Shown here piece by piece: positions 36,369 through 44,700 of a stretch of DNA of 64,000 bases. Origin of the DNA: Bacteroides reticulotermitis JCM 10512 (GTDB taxonomy: Bacteria > Bacteroidota > Bacteroidia > Bacteroidales > Bacteroidaceae); contig NZ_BAIV01000018.1 of assembly GCF_000517545.1 (NCBI RefSeq), positions 1 through 64,000 of the forward strand. The letters run 5' to 3'. Made by a program: the position numbers and the translations under genes. Numbering within the stretch: the stretch's first letter is position 1; each line of letters begins with the position of its first letter. Under the pieces are notes generated by a model that saw only the letters and a list, made by a program, of their open reading frames with translations, was not told where the DNA came from and did not search any database.

Positions 36369-36953
36369 ATGAGGAAGCTTCTATATATAATACCACACTA
36401 TTTTGTTGTTCCGCTATTTGTTATTGCCGGAATAGCAGCCGGGCTAGGCGGTTATACCGTTTATATGTCTCGTGCTCATTCTTACTTATCCGACGATCCG
36501 TCATCCTGTACCAATTGCCACATCATGGCACCCTACTATCAGTCCTGGCAACATAGCTCGCACCAAGCCTGGGCGAACTGCAACGATTGCCACGTTCCTC
36601 AAGATAATGTATTAAGTAAATATGCGTTCAAAGCAATGGACGGACTTTATCATGCGGCCGTTTTTACAGTTAAAGCCGAGCCGCAAGTAATCCGTCCGCG
36701 CGATGCAAGCAAGCAGGTTATCATGAATAACTGCATTCGTTGTCACACGCAACTGAATACGGAATTTGTGAAAACCGGCATGATTAGTTATACGGAAGTA
36801 GAGCATGGCCAAGGAAAAGCCTGCTGGGATTGTCACCGGGAAGTACCTCACACGCAAGTGAGCAACCTCTCGTCCTCACCCAATGCCCTTGTGCCTCTAC
36901 CGAAATCTCCCGTACCGGAATGGCTGAAGAAGAGTATGAAAAATAAAAAATAG
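36369..36953 (+). CDS. nrfH: Cytochrome c nitrite reductase small subunit NrfH
   Basis: 194-residue membrane-anchored tetrahaem cytochrome. One hydrophobic segment at residues about 5-30 anchors it. Four haem-binding motifs are present: SCTNCH (C47, C50), NCNDCH (C71, C74), NCIRCH and ACWDCH. It takes electrons from menaquinol and passes them to NrfA for six-electron reduction of nitrite to ammonium in the periplasm. It is the first gene of nrfH-nrfA-resB-ccsA; nrfA starts 9 bases later. Confidence 0.93.
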   Translation: MRKLLYIIPHYFVVPLFVIAGIAAGLGGYTVYMSRAHSYLSDDPSSCTNCHIMAPYYQSWQHSSHQAWANCNDCHVPQDNVLSKYAFKAMDGLYHAAVFTVKAEPQVIRPRDASKQVIMNNCIRCHTQLNTEFVKTGMISYTEVEHGQGKACWDCHREVPHTQVSNLSSSPNALVPLPKSPVPEWLKKSMKNKK

Positions 36954-36962
36954 CATATAGTT

Positions 36963-38452
36963 ATGTTTAAGAAATTAGCGGAATCAATCAGACAAAGACC
37001 CATCATTGGATGGGCAATATTTGCAGTCGTAATGGTTGCAGTGTTTATTTTAGGGCTATTGGCTGCTTCCATAACCGAACGCAGGGCAGAGATCGCCACG
37101 CTTTATAATAATAAAAAAGTAGAGATCTCAGGAATCAACCCCAACAATGAAGAATGGGGCCTGAATTATCCCCGTGAGTATGACACTTGGAAGAAGACCA
37201 AAGAGATGGATTTCCGAAGCAAACATCTAGGCAATATGCCTGAAGACATCCTGGAAAATCGTCCTGAAATGGTTCTACTCTGGGCCGGATATGCTTTTTC
37301 AAGGGAATATACCGCTCCGCGTGGCCATATGCATACGATTGACGACATGACGCATACACTTCGTACCGGTACTCCGGATCATGACCATAAAGATATGCAA
37401 CCTGCTACGTGCTGGACTTGTAAGAGTCCCGACGTGCCTAGAATGATGCATGAAGTCGGCATAGAGAACTTCTACAAAGCTTCCTGGAGTGAGTTTGGTA
37501 AAGAGATCGTCAACCCCCTAGGCTGTGCCGACTGTCACGACCCGCAGACAATGAATCTGATCATCACTCGCCCAGCGTTAATTGAAGCTTTCCAGCGACA
37601 AGGCAAAGATATCACACAGTCCACTCCGCAAGAGATGCGTACGTTGGTATGTGCGCAATGCCATGTGGAATACTTCTTCAAAGGAGACGGCAAGTATCTG
37701 ACCTTCCCTTGGGATGGCGGTATGACGGTTGAAACGATGGAAGCGTATTACGACAATGCCGAGTACACCGACTGGGTTCACGGGTTGAGTAAGGCTCCGA
37801 TGCTAAAAGCTCAGCATCCCGACTATGAAATATTCCTGTTAGGCCCTCACGCACAACGCGGATTGGCGTGTGCCGATTGCCATATGCCCTATATGGCCGA
37901 AGGAGGTATAAAATACTCCAATCACCAGATTATGAGTCCGCTTAAGAATATATCTTCCACTTGCCAGACCTGTCACCGGGATACCGAAGAGAACTTGAGA
38001 AACTATGTTTATCAGTATCAGGACAAGGCGTTGGAGATCAGAGATAGAATCGAAGTTGAACTTTCCAAAGCTCACGTTATGGCGAAGACTGCCTGGGATC
38101 ATGGAGTAGACGAAGCGAAGATGAAGGAAGCGTTGAAGTTGATCCGTCAGGCACAATGGCGTTGGGACTTTGCAGTGGCTTCTCATGGGGCTTCTTTCCA
38201 TGCTCCGGTAGAAACACAACGTATTCTGGCACACAGCTTGGACCGTACCATGCAAGCACAATTGGAATTGCAGAAAGTACTCTTCTCATTGGGCGTAACC
38301 GATGTCAAGATGCCGGATATCTCCACGAAAGCTCTGGCGCAGGCTTTATCGGTCTGGATATGAAAAAGCTTCGCAGTGAAAAAGACCAGTGGATTAAGAC
38401 TACGCTTCCTACTTGGGTTAAGAAAGCGAAGGAACAAGTTGCTATAAACTAG
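36963..38452 (+). CDS. nrfA: Cytochrome c nitrite reductase NrfA, frameshifted near the 3' end
   Basis: Restored length about 496 residues, normal for NrfA. The N-terminal hydrophobic segment acts as signal or anchor. Five haem motifs are visible: the lysine-ligated active-site haem CWTCK (C150, C153, K154), then CADCH, CAQCH, CADCH and CQTCH. This set identifies the pentahaem ammonia-forming nitrite reductase. One T is missing from the T-run at 38345-38347. Without it the protein stops early (ALSVWI) and loses about 30 residues (AFIGLDMKKLRSEKDQW onward). All haem motifs lie before the break. Confidence 0.93.
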
Positions 38453-38474
38453 GCTCTTTCTTCTACATTCATTG

Positions 38475-39769
38475 ATGAAAGAAACCAATAGACGGCAAAT
38501 GTGGCAAACCCCTTGGGGATATCCTGAGGGGATTGTTACGGTTATCGGAATCGTTATTGTAGGTTTTATGTTGCAGATAACGATCGGCAGCTTCAACTTT
38601 TACCTCTTGGCAGCTCCGGTAAATATGATACTGGGGGGAGTGTTAATCGGCTTATGCTACTCTCCTTACTCTTACGCAAAACTTCATTTTTCCGATGGTT
38701 CACAGGTGTTCCGGTTTCGGTATGCCTGACTGTCTCTTTATTAGTCCTCAGCTTAATCATGGGACTTACCCCACAAGGGACTCCCGCTACCGGCGAAACG
38801 GCTGATTGGTTTACCCGGTTGGGATTCACCGGCATGACCAGTTCGTGGGCATTCGTATTGATCTACTTCTTCACCCTCCTCTCCCTCGGCTGCTTGATAG
38901 CCCGTAAGTTGCTCCGTTTTCATTGGAGAAACTATGCGTTCTACATGAACCACATCGGTCTTTGGCTCGTTCTTTTCGCAGCCGGAATAGGCTACGCGGA
39001 TATGGAGAGATACGTAATGCACGTGCGCGAAGGCGAAGTTGAATGGCGAGTGTACGATAGTGAGGGAGTTGTGAAGGAACTTCCCATTGCCATCCAACTC
39101 AATGATTTCGATATGGAAGAATATCCCCCACAGTTGACGGTTATCGATCGGCAAAGTGGCGCTCCGCAACCTGTTGTAAAGCCCGATTATTACCAGATAG
39201 ATACCAAGTCGCCCAAAGGCCATTTGGATGGGTGGGATATTCAATTGGAAGAATACATTCATCACGCAGTCCGCAACAGTGACAGCACCTATCGGGAAGT
39301 TCCTATGCCCGGAGCAAGTCCAGCAGCCAGGATACAAGCAGTTCGGAAAGCGGACGGAAGTAAGGCGAGCGGATGGGTGTGCGGAGGAAATCAAGCACAA
39401 CTCTACATGACTCTGCCGCTTAACGAGCAGCTATGTGTGGTCATGACTGCTCCCGAACCCAAAAGCTTCACATCCGATGTTGAGGTATATATGCCCGACG
39501 GAGTGACCAAAAAGGGTGTGCTGGAAGTAAACAAGCCCCTACGCATCGAAAGTTGGACTATCTATCAATATGGGTACGACAATAAAGCCGGGCGTCTGTC
39601 GTCATACAGCAGTATGGAACTGGTTTACGACCCGTGGATTATCCCCGTTTATATCGGATTCGCATTGATAGCTTTAGGCTCTGTTGCGATGATTTGGAAC
39701 GGTCGGCTAGTGAAACGGAGGAAAGAGAATGACGAGCGAAATGATAACGATAGTCCTGAGAAAGAATAG
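38475..39769 (+). CDS. ResB/NrfI-like cytochrome c biogenesis protein, frameshifted
   Basis: Restored length about 432 residues. Several membrane segments (VTVIGIVIVGFMLQI, NMILGGVLIG, LTVSLLVLSLIMGL, FVLIYFFTLLSLGCLIA) and NHIGLWLVLFAAG are followed by a periplasmic domain (about 170-390) and a final membrane helix. This is the ResB half of the system II haem-ligation machinery that attaches haem to CxxCH proteins. One base is missing near 38652, between GVLIGL and MLLSLLLRKTSFF. Start chosen at the ATG 38475. Sits 22 bases after nrfA and 2 bases before the CcsA gene; together they mature NrfH/NrfA. Confidence 0.85.
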
Positions 39770-39771
39770 TT

Positions 39772-40554
39772 ATGAATTGGAATAATTTTATCTGGTTTGC
39801 TTTGCCGGCTATGCTACTTTGGGGTGCTGCCGGGATTACCGTGTACAAGTCTCAGAAGAAGCTGGCAAACTGCCTGATGCTCTGTGGCATCGGTGTATTT
39901 GCCGTCTTTATTGTAGGGTTCTGGATCAACCTGGAACGTCCGCCTATGCGAACCATGGGAGAAACTCGTTTGTGGTATTCATTCTTTTTATCGGCTGTGG
40001 GCTATGTTGCCTATCGTCGGTGGAAATATCCCTGGTTACTCTCTTTCTCGGCCTTAGTAGCTATCGTCTTTGTATGTGTCAATCTGTTCAAGCCTGAGAT
40101 TCATTCCAAGAATCTGATGCCTGCCTTGCAGAGTGTCTGGTTTGTTCCCCATGTTACCTCCTATATCCTCTCCTACGCCATGTTGGGAGCGGCCACGATA
40201 GGCTCATTTGTTCAGTTACGGAATATTCACCGCCAACGAGCGACTGATCGTAAGTTGCTCGACTTTATAGATAACATTGTCTACATCGGTTTCGGTTTCC
40301 TCATACTGGGTATGCTCATGGGAGCCGTATGGGCAAAAGAAGCGTGGGGACACTATTGGTCGTGGGACCCGAAAGAGACTTGGGCGTTTATTACCTCGAT
40401 GGCATACCTTGCCTACATACACCTCCGGTTGCATGAGAGTAAGCACATCAAGGTTGCGCTTTGGGCACTTCCTGTGGCTTTCCTGCTACTGATGATTACT
40501 TGGGTCGGGGTTAATTACCTGCCCGCTGCCCAGGGAAGCATTCACGTGTATTAG
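39772..40554 (+). CDS. ccsA: CcsA-type cytochrome c biogenesis protein
   Basis: Intact 260-residue polytopic membrane protein with about eight helices and the haem-handling WWD-type motif WGHYWSWDPKETWAF (about 197-211), plus conserved histidines (VPHVTSYI). It is the CcsA/ResC partner of ResB in system II cytochrome c maturation. In some bacteria the two are fused as NrfI or CcsBA; here they are separate adjacent genes. Last gene of the nrf operon. Confidence 0.9.
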   Translation: MNWNNFIWFALPAMLLWGAAGITVYKSQKKLANCLMLCGIGVFAVFIVGFWINLERPPMRTMGETRLWYSFFLSAVGYVAYRRWKYPWLLSFSALVAIVFVCVNLFKPEIHSKNLMPALQSVWFVPHVTSYILSYAMLGAATIGSFVQLRNIHRQRATDRKLLDFIDNIVYIGFGFLILGMLMGAVWAKEAWGHYWSWDPKETWAFITSMAYLAYIHLRLHESKHIKVALWALPVAFLLLMITWVGVNYLPAAQGSIHVY

Positions 40555-40576
40555 TTGTGACCGCGATATTCGGGCT

Positions 40577-41083
40577 TTAGGGTTGTACGTTTTTAGTCTT
40601 TCCGGAGATCTCCCGAATGTCGAGACGCAGAATATCGGTGCGGTGAAATGACTTCTCGGCATATTTCAGTCCGACTTCTTTATCCTCCGGCGAGTACTTA
40701 TCCAAGATCAACGCTAAAGCCTTCATCCGTTCGTCTGTTGACAGGTTCATGCTTATGCGGCCACGAACGACGATACTTTCGTAAGCGGTCGTAAATTTGT
40801 GTGAGATTACATTCGTAGATCCGACCACACAGAACGATACGTTCGGATTTCCTTGCAGATTGTTCAACTTATGTCCCTCAGGTGCGCAGTGAAGGTAGAT
40901 AGACGCAGCATGATCCCAGACATAGCTGATCGGAATCCCATAGCCTCCTACTCCCCCATTCACTTCTTCAACCATTGATAAGATGCCGTATTCTCCACGC
41001 TCCAACAGTTTGATTGCATTCTCTTCGTCCAACAGGCGGTCTTGTCTGCGAACCTCCGCATTGTTATATGGTATTTCACTCAT
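40577..41083 (-). CDS. Pyridoxamine-5'-phosphate-oxidase-like (NimA-type) flavoprotein
   Basis: 168-residue protein with a split-barrel FMN-binding fold (ILSMVEE, YGIPISYVWD, IYLHCAPEGHKLNNLQGNPNVSF, YESIVVRGRI). This sequence pattern is that of NimA/5-nitroimidazole-resistance-like proteins, which bind FMN and reduce small nitro compounds or bind haem in some cases. Most chromosomal members are not proven resistance genes. Its start codon overlaps the stop codon of the Crp/Fnr gene (TAATG), so it is translationally coupled. Confidence 0.82.
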   Translation of the reverse strand: MSEIPYNNAEVRRQDRLLDEENAIKLLERGEYGILSMVEEVNGGVGGYGIPISYVWDHAASIYLHCAPEGHKLNNLQGNPNVSFCVVGSTNVISHKFTTAYESIVVRGRISMNLSTDERMKALALILDKYSPEDKEVGLKYAEKSFHRTDILRLDIREISGKTKNVQP

Positions 41084-41745
41084 TATCCTACTAATTGATT
41101 GATCCGATGGTAATCTAATATCTTGCCTTTCCCTGCTTCAAACTCAATGATGCCGTCGCGAACGATCTCCGATATCGCCCGGGATAAGGAAGGACGCTCT
41201 ACACCGAAGTATTCGGCCAGACAAGCGATCGTTCTATCCAGTTCGAAATGCCCGCCCTTTTCACGTTGCAGAATATAATACGCGATCTTCGCCTTAATCC
41301 CCTTCTGAGAGAATATCTTTAAGCGATCGGCAAGCACTTGGGTTTGATTGGCTATGAAGGATATAACTCCTTTCAGGAATCCGGGGCATTTGAGCATCTG
41401 TCTTTCGATGGCTACTTTACTTATCAGAATAACTTCGCACTCTTCTAAAGCGATGACATCAACCGGGAAGCGGTTGTTCTCCGCAAACATAAAAGCTGCT
41501 GCCAATGGATAGGGCGCTATGATCTCTTCCACGGAAAGCGTCAATCCGGAGTTAGCTATTATTTCAGTCTTCACCCTCCCCTTGGTCAGCATAAACAAAT
41601 AGGACACACGATCTCCTTGAGAAGCGATGTACTCGCCTTTCTTGTATTTCCGTATCGTATGTTCGATGCTGCACTGAACCCCTGCAATTTGTTCCGGAGT
41701 CTTTTCACGGCACATGGTACAGAAAAAAAGTAAATCCGTATTCAT
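41083..41745 (-). CDS. Crp/Fnr-family transcription regulator
   Basis: 220-residue protein with an N-terminal cyclic-nucleotide-type beta-barrel (KGEYIASQGDRVSYLFMLTKGRVK), a dimer helix and a C-terminal winged helix (AEYFGVERPSLSRAISEIVRDG). Cysteines in FFCTMCREK near the N-terminus and further on (EQIAGVQCS) could bind an iron-sulfur cluster or sense redox, though spacing is not that of classic Fnr. Its place next to nrf and a Nim-like flavoprotein suggests control of anaerobic or nitrosative-stress genes; the palindrome before nrfH is a candidate site. Confidence 0.88.
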   Translation of the reverse strand: MNTDLLFFCTMCREKTPEQIAGVQCSIEHTIRKYKKGEYIASQGDRVSYLFMLTKGRVKTEIIANSGLTLSVEEIIAPYPLAAAFMFAENNRFPVDVIALEECEVILISKVAIERQMLKCPGFLKGVISFIANQTQVLADRLKIFSQKGIKAKIAYYILQREKGGHFELDRTIACLAEYFGVERPSLSRAISEIVRDGIIEFEAGKGKILDYHRINQLVG

Positions 41746-41760
41746 AACTCTGTTTTGCTA

Positions 41761-41768
41761 CAAAAATA
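41761..41768 (-). promoter_or_regulatory. -7 box for the Crp/Fnr-Nim operon
   Basis: On the minus strand TATTTTTG matches TAnnTTTG. It is 15 bases before the ATG at 41745, so the leader would be very short. TTTTGTA further out (about 41776-41782) forms an imperfect inverted repeat with TACAAAA (about 41759-41765), a possible operator. Confidence 0.45.
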
Positions 41769-41933
41769 CAATATATTTTGTAAATCACTAGAAACGCCCC
41801 TAGAATTCTGCTTCTTGTAAAGGTTGGTTCTTTTCATTTCTCCGCTGTTTGTCTTTCGTTCTATTGGCTGCCACCTATCTAAACAACCACTCTGTCATCC
41901 ATCGGCATCATGCAGGGCATTTCAACAGAAATA

Positions 41934-41999
41934 TTCTTTTACCTCAAAACAATCTTTCTTTTGCATGTAAACAAGTATTCTTTTGGGGCAAATGAAGCG
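41934..41999. repeat. 22-bp tandem array B (3 units)
   Basis: TTCTTTT recurs at 41934, 41956 and 41978, an exact 22-bp period. The first two units end their palindrome with AAACAA and the third with CAAATGAA, giving weak TTCTTTT-N6-AAACAA symmetry. A possible degenerate unit lies at 41912 in the same phase. Same period as arrays A and C but different sequence. Confidence 0.55.
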
Positions 42000-42017
42000 G
42001 GGACTTGGCCAAGCCCT

Positions 42018-42037
42018 GTATTCATTCGAATGAATAC
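42018..42037. repeat. Perfect 20-bp palindrome
   Basis: GTATTCATTC followed directly by its exact reverse complement GAATGAATAC, with no loop. A loop-free palindrome suits a dimeric DNA-binding protein better than an RNA hairpin. It is preceded by TTGGCCAA. Confidence 0.6.
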
Positions 42038-42070
42038 GAGTAGTTGATTGAAATTCGTTGAGTGAGTGAG

Positions 42071-42202
42071 TGTCCGAAAACAAGCGGTCGATTGGTAAAG
42101 TATCTCCGCGCTGATTATTTAGTTTATCCTACTGTAACGACAGTGCCAACGCCTTGGCACAGCCTAATTCACTACTTCTTTGCGGACATTCAAGCGGAGA
42201 TA
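42071..42202. other. Interleaved inverted repeats, possible structured RNA
   Basis: TGTCCG (42071-42076) can pair with CGGACA (42183-42188), and TATCTCCGC (42101-42109) with GCGGAGATA (42194-42202). The pairings cross, so they would be alternatives or a pseudoknot. Between them GTGCCAA-CGCC-TTGGCAC (42143-42160) forms a perfect small hairpin. No promoter was identified. Confidence 0.25.
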
Positions 42203-42413
42203 GCATACGAAAGCAAGGCGTAATACCCAAACCTCCTTATCGACTTAATAAAAGAAGAATCGCTGAAATCGGATAAAGTCAGCACCCAAGCCCCCAAATA
42301 TGTAAAGCAGGTTAATACGAAGAATATACTAATGACAATGAAAAACGCACGATCATAAAGAACGTATAAGCAGAGAGCTGGTAAAGCCAGCCCTTTGTGG
42401 TTGCATTTCAATA

Positions 42414-42495
42414 GCCCTGGGCAAATTTGAAAATGCCCAGGGATAACCAGTCAATTGCCCAGGGCATTCTATGACTTTGCCCAGGGCAATTGGAA
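42414..42495. repeat. 22-bp palindromic tandem array C (4 units)
   Basis: Cores GCCCTGGGC (42414), GCCCAGGG (42435), GCCCAGGGC (42457) and GCCCAGGGC (42479) are spaced 21, 22 and 22 bases. Flanks extend the palindromes, e.g. AATTGCCCAGGGCATT and TTGCCCAGGGCAATTG. The array lies just beyond the terminator of the CE19 operon. Confidence 0.85.
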
Positions 42496-42515
42496 TGGAT
42501 ACTCGGCAGCAAAGA

Positions 42516-42564
42516 ATGAGGAGCTATTTCCGTCCTTTTCATTCAGACAGAAACAGCTCCTCAT
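42516..42564 (-). terminator. Terminator of the GH43-CE19 operon
   Basis: ATGAGGAGCT (42516-42525) pairs with AGCTCCTCAT (42555-42564), with further TTTC/GAAA and GTC/GAC pairs inside. The minus-strand tail is TTCTTTGC. Lies 85 bases after the CE19 stop. Confidence 0.65.
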
Positions 42565-42648
42565 AAGGTCACAGCTTAACTATTTTCTCAAACCGTTAAG
42601 TCGTATATCATTTGTTGTAAAATAAAATAGCGTCGGTTTACAGAAGCG

Positions 42649-44616
42649 TTACTTCTTCTGTTTTTCTTGTTCTTTCTCGGCCTTACGCTTATTGACGTAA
42701 TCCTTGAACATCTGTCTCCAATTGCGTCCGTGGTCGTTGAAGTACTGTTCGCAGTTGTTCTTATAGATCTCAAATACGGCCGAAATCTGTTTCATATTCT
42801 TGTAGTCGATCGCTTGTTCGCGAGCCAACTTCAGTTGCTCAAGTACATAAGTAGTCTCCGCTTCGGTCATGTTGGGGACAATAGCCTGATAACCTTTCAA
42901 CGTAAAGGCAACTTTGCCTACGGTGTACTTATCCAGAATGAGTTCAATCTGTTCCTCGGTCAATACTCTACGAAGCTCCTTCATCAAACGTTCGTGCACC
43001 TCTTTCGGCATGGCAGAGTCCGCAATCATTTCGCGGTCGAGCTGACTCAACGGTTTACCAGTCAGCGGATTCATACCGGCGGGAATGGTAGTATACGGAT
43101 GATCGTTGTGCCAATCGCGCACTTTACGTAAGTGGTTGTAGATGGCTGTTACGGCAAAACTAGCTTTTTGATCGTCTTTCAGATTCAGGGAAGCAACCCA
43201 ATCCATCGCTTTCTTTTCGAGCGAAGCATCTGAATTCAGTTTGGCAAAAGCCTTCTTGTCGAAATAAGCCGATACCTTCTCGAACGAACGAATTGCGTTA
43301 GCCGGAAGAAGCTCGCCTTTCGTTCCGAAGCTATACATAGCCGATTCGGGTTCGATAGTTACCTTGTTTTCATCCCACATCTTCTTATTGAGTTGGAATA
43401 CGTCAGCGAAAAACGCATATACCGCATTCCGCTTGTTCGGGCCAAAGTCGTGACTCTCTTGGGCAAGATGTACGTTTTGTACCTTATCCGTTGCCTGATA
43501 GAATCCATAAATACGCTGTAAATATGGGAATTCCAGTGTGGGAACGCTAGCTGTCCAGTCGCCCCCATCGGAAACAACCAATTGCGGACGCGGAGCGAAC
43601 GCGGCAGCCAATTCGGCATTACATGTCCCTCCGGCAGCCAATTGGATAGGCATACCGCTTTCACACGGACATCCTCCGTCGAAATGAGAGGCAAGGCTGA
43701 CAACAGGAGCCGAAGCCGTGAAACGATTGTCCAATGCAGTCAGCAAAACAGTCTGCGTACCACCTCCGGAACCACCGTTTGCTCCGATGCGGGTATGATC
43801 AATATCTTTACGAGAAGCAAGCATATAGTCCAGAATCAGTAAGCCGTTCATTGCCTGAATGACGTGTGCGGCACTGCTACGATGTGCGGCTCCTCCGACT
43901 TGCAAAGCAGACTCGCCCCAACCAAAAAGGTCGAAGTCAACACAGATAGCTCCCATACGTGCCAGCGTACCCATACGTTGCTGTTGATCTTTCCGGTAAC
44001 GTCCGCCACCGAAATGGCCGTTCGGGCAAATGATAAGCGCATGTTGTCCCTTTGCCTGCGGGGTATAGATGGAACCACAAACATAGAGTCCGGGCAATGT
44101 TTCGAGTGCGAAGTTCTGCACCGTATAGCCATCGAACTTGCGTATCTTAGAAAGAATTGGTTTCGCCTTTACACATTGGGCAAGCAGCCCATCGATCTGG
44201 AGACGCTGGCGCACCTCTTTTCTGAGCGAATCGGCACGCAGTTCGAAAGCCTCTTTATTGGCATATAGCGTATTGAGGTAGGTAAGCATTTTCTCGCCGT
44301 CTTCATCGGTCCGACGAGGGTATTCATACGCTTTGAGCTTGTACATATTGCCTTTCTGCTTGACAAACTTATAGTCGAAAGGTGCAAGTACATTCGTCAG
44401 TGACTCTTCTGCGGAATAGGGACGAATACGGAAATCGGCGTAAGGCAATACTTTGCCTACCGTGTCAATGTCGTATTTCAACCGAATGCCGAAACGATTT
44501 TGAATATCGTTCAACACTTCGTTCAAAGGACGGGCAAACTCAGTTTCATAAGTTTGTGCCTGCGCTCCTGCCGATAGAGATGTGGCAAGAAGCATGGAAA
44601 ATAGTATTCGTTTCAT
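42649..44616 (-). CDS. Pectin methylesterase-type acyl hydrolase (CE19, BT1017-like)
   Basis: 655 residues from the ATG at 44616 (MKRILFSMLLATSLSAGAQA signal peptide). Residues about 130-430 form an alpha/beta hydrolase of the acetyl-xylan-esterase type with nucleophile elbow GANGGSGGGTQ and a His in ESHDFGPNK. A long helical, lysine-rich C-terminal part (about 480-655) follows. An N-terminal STN/DUF-like segment is visible at residues 22-100 (LNEVLNDIQNRFGIRLKYDID). It matches BT1017, reported as a pectin methylesterase in this locus, which I recall as the CE19 founder. It demethylates homogalacturonan attached to RG-II so that GH28 and PL1 can act. Last gene of its operon. Confidence 0.82.
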   Translation of the reverse strand: MKRILFSMLLATSLSAGAQAQTYETEFARPLNEVLNDIQNRFGIRLKYDIDTVGKVLPYADFRIRPYSAEESLTNVLAPFDYKFVKQKGNMYKLKAYEYPRRTDEDGEKMLTYLNTLYANKEAFELRADSLRKEVRQRLQIDGLLAQCVKAKPILSKIRKFDGYTVQNFALETLPGLYVCGSIYTPQAKGQHALIICPNGHFGGGRYRKDQQQRMGTLARMGAICVDFDLFGWGESALQVGGAAHRSSAAHVIQAMNGLLILDYMLASRKDIDHTRIGANGGSGGGTQTVLLTALDNRFTASAPVVSLASHFDGGCPCESGMPIQLAAGGTCNAELAAAFAPRPQLVVSDGGDWTASVPTLEFPYLQRIYGFYQATDKVQNVHLAQESHDFGPNKRNAVYAFFADVFQLNKKMWDENKVTIEPESAMYSFGTKGELLPANAIRSFEKVSAYFDKKAFAKLNSDASLEKKAMDWVASLNLKDDQKASFAVTAIYNHLRKVRDWHNDHPYTTIPAGMNPLTGKPLSQLDREMIADSAMPKEVHERLMKELRRVLTEEQIELILDKYTVGKVAFTLKGYQAIVPNMTEAETTYVLEQLKLAREQAIDYKNMKQISAVFEIYKNNCEQYFNDHGRNWRQMFKDYVNKRKAEKEQEKQKK

Positions 44617-44637
44617 TTCTCTAAGTTGATAATTAAC

Positions 44638-44693
44638 GCATTCTCCGTTCGCATCCGGCATTCAAAATAAACCTGCGAAGCGACCGGAGATGC
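44638..44693 (-). other. Hairpin between GH28 and CE19 genes
   Basis: GCAT and CTCCG (44638-44647) pair with CGGAG and ATGC (44685-44693), with TTCGC/GCGAA inside. No U-tract follows, so it is more likely a transcript-stabilising or processing hairpin than a full terminator. Confidence 0.45.
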
Positions 44694-44700
44694 TTATCTA

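Larger units (their letters stand above)
41746..42648. other. 0.9-kb gene-free region rich in palindromes
   Basis: No convincing gene between the Crp/Fnr start and the CE19 stop. It contains the Crp/Fnr promoter, 22-bp array B, a 20-bp palindrome, several long-range inverted repeats, 22-bp array C and the terminator of the RG-II operon, each listed separately. A 73-codon hydrophobic frame on the minus strand at 42190-42411 is judged doubtful. Confidence 0.6.

Noticed and set aside
42190..42411. 73-codon hydrophobic frame on the minus strand (MKCNHKGLALPALCLY...)
   Set aside because: No promoter or neighbours that fit, it overlaps inverted repeats, and its hydrophobicity may follow from local T-rich composition. 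Not called as a gene.
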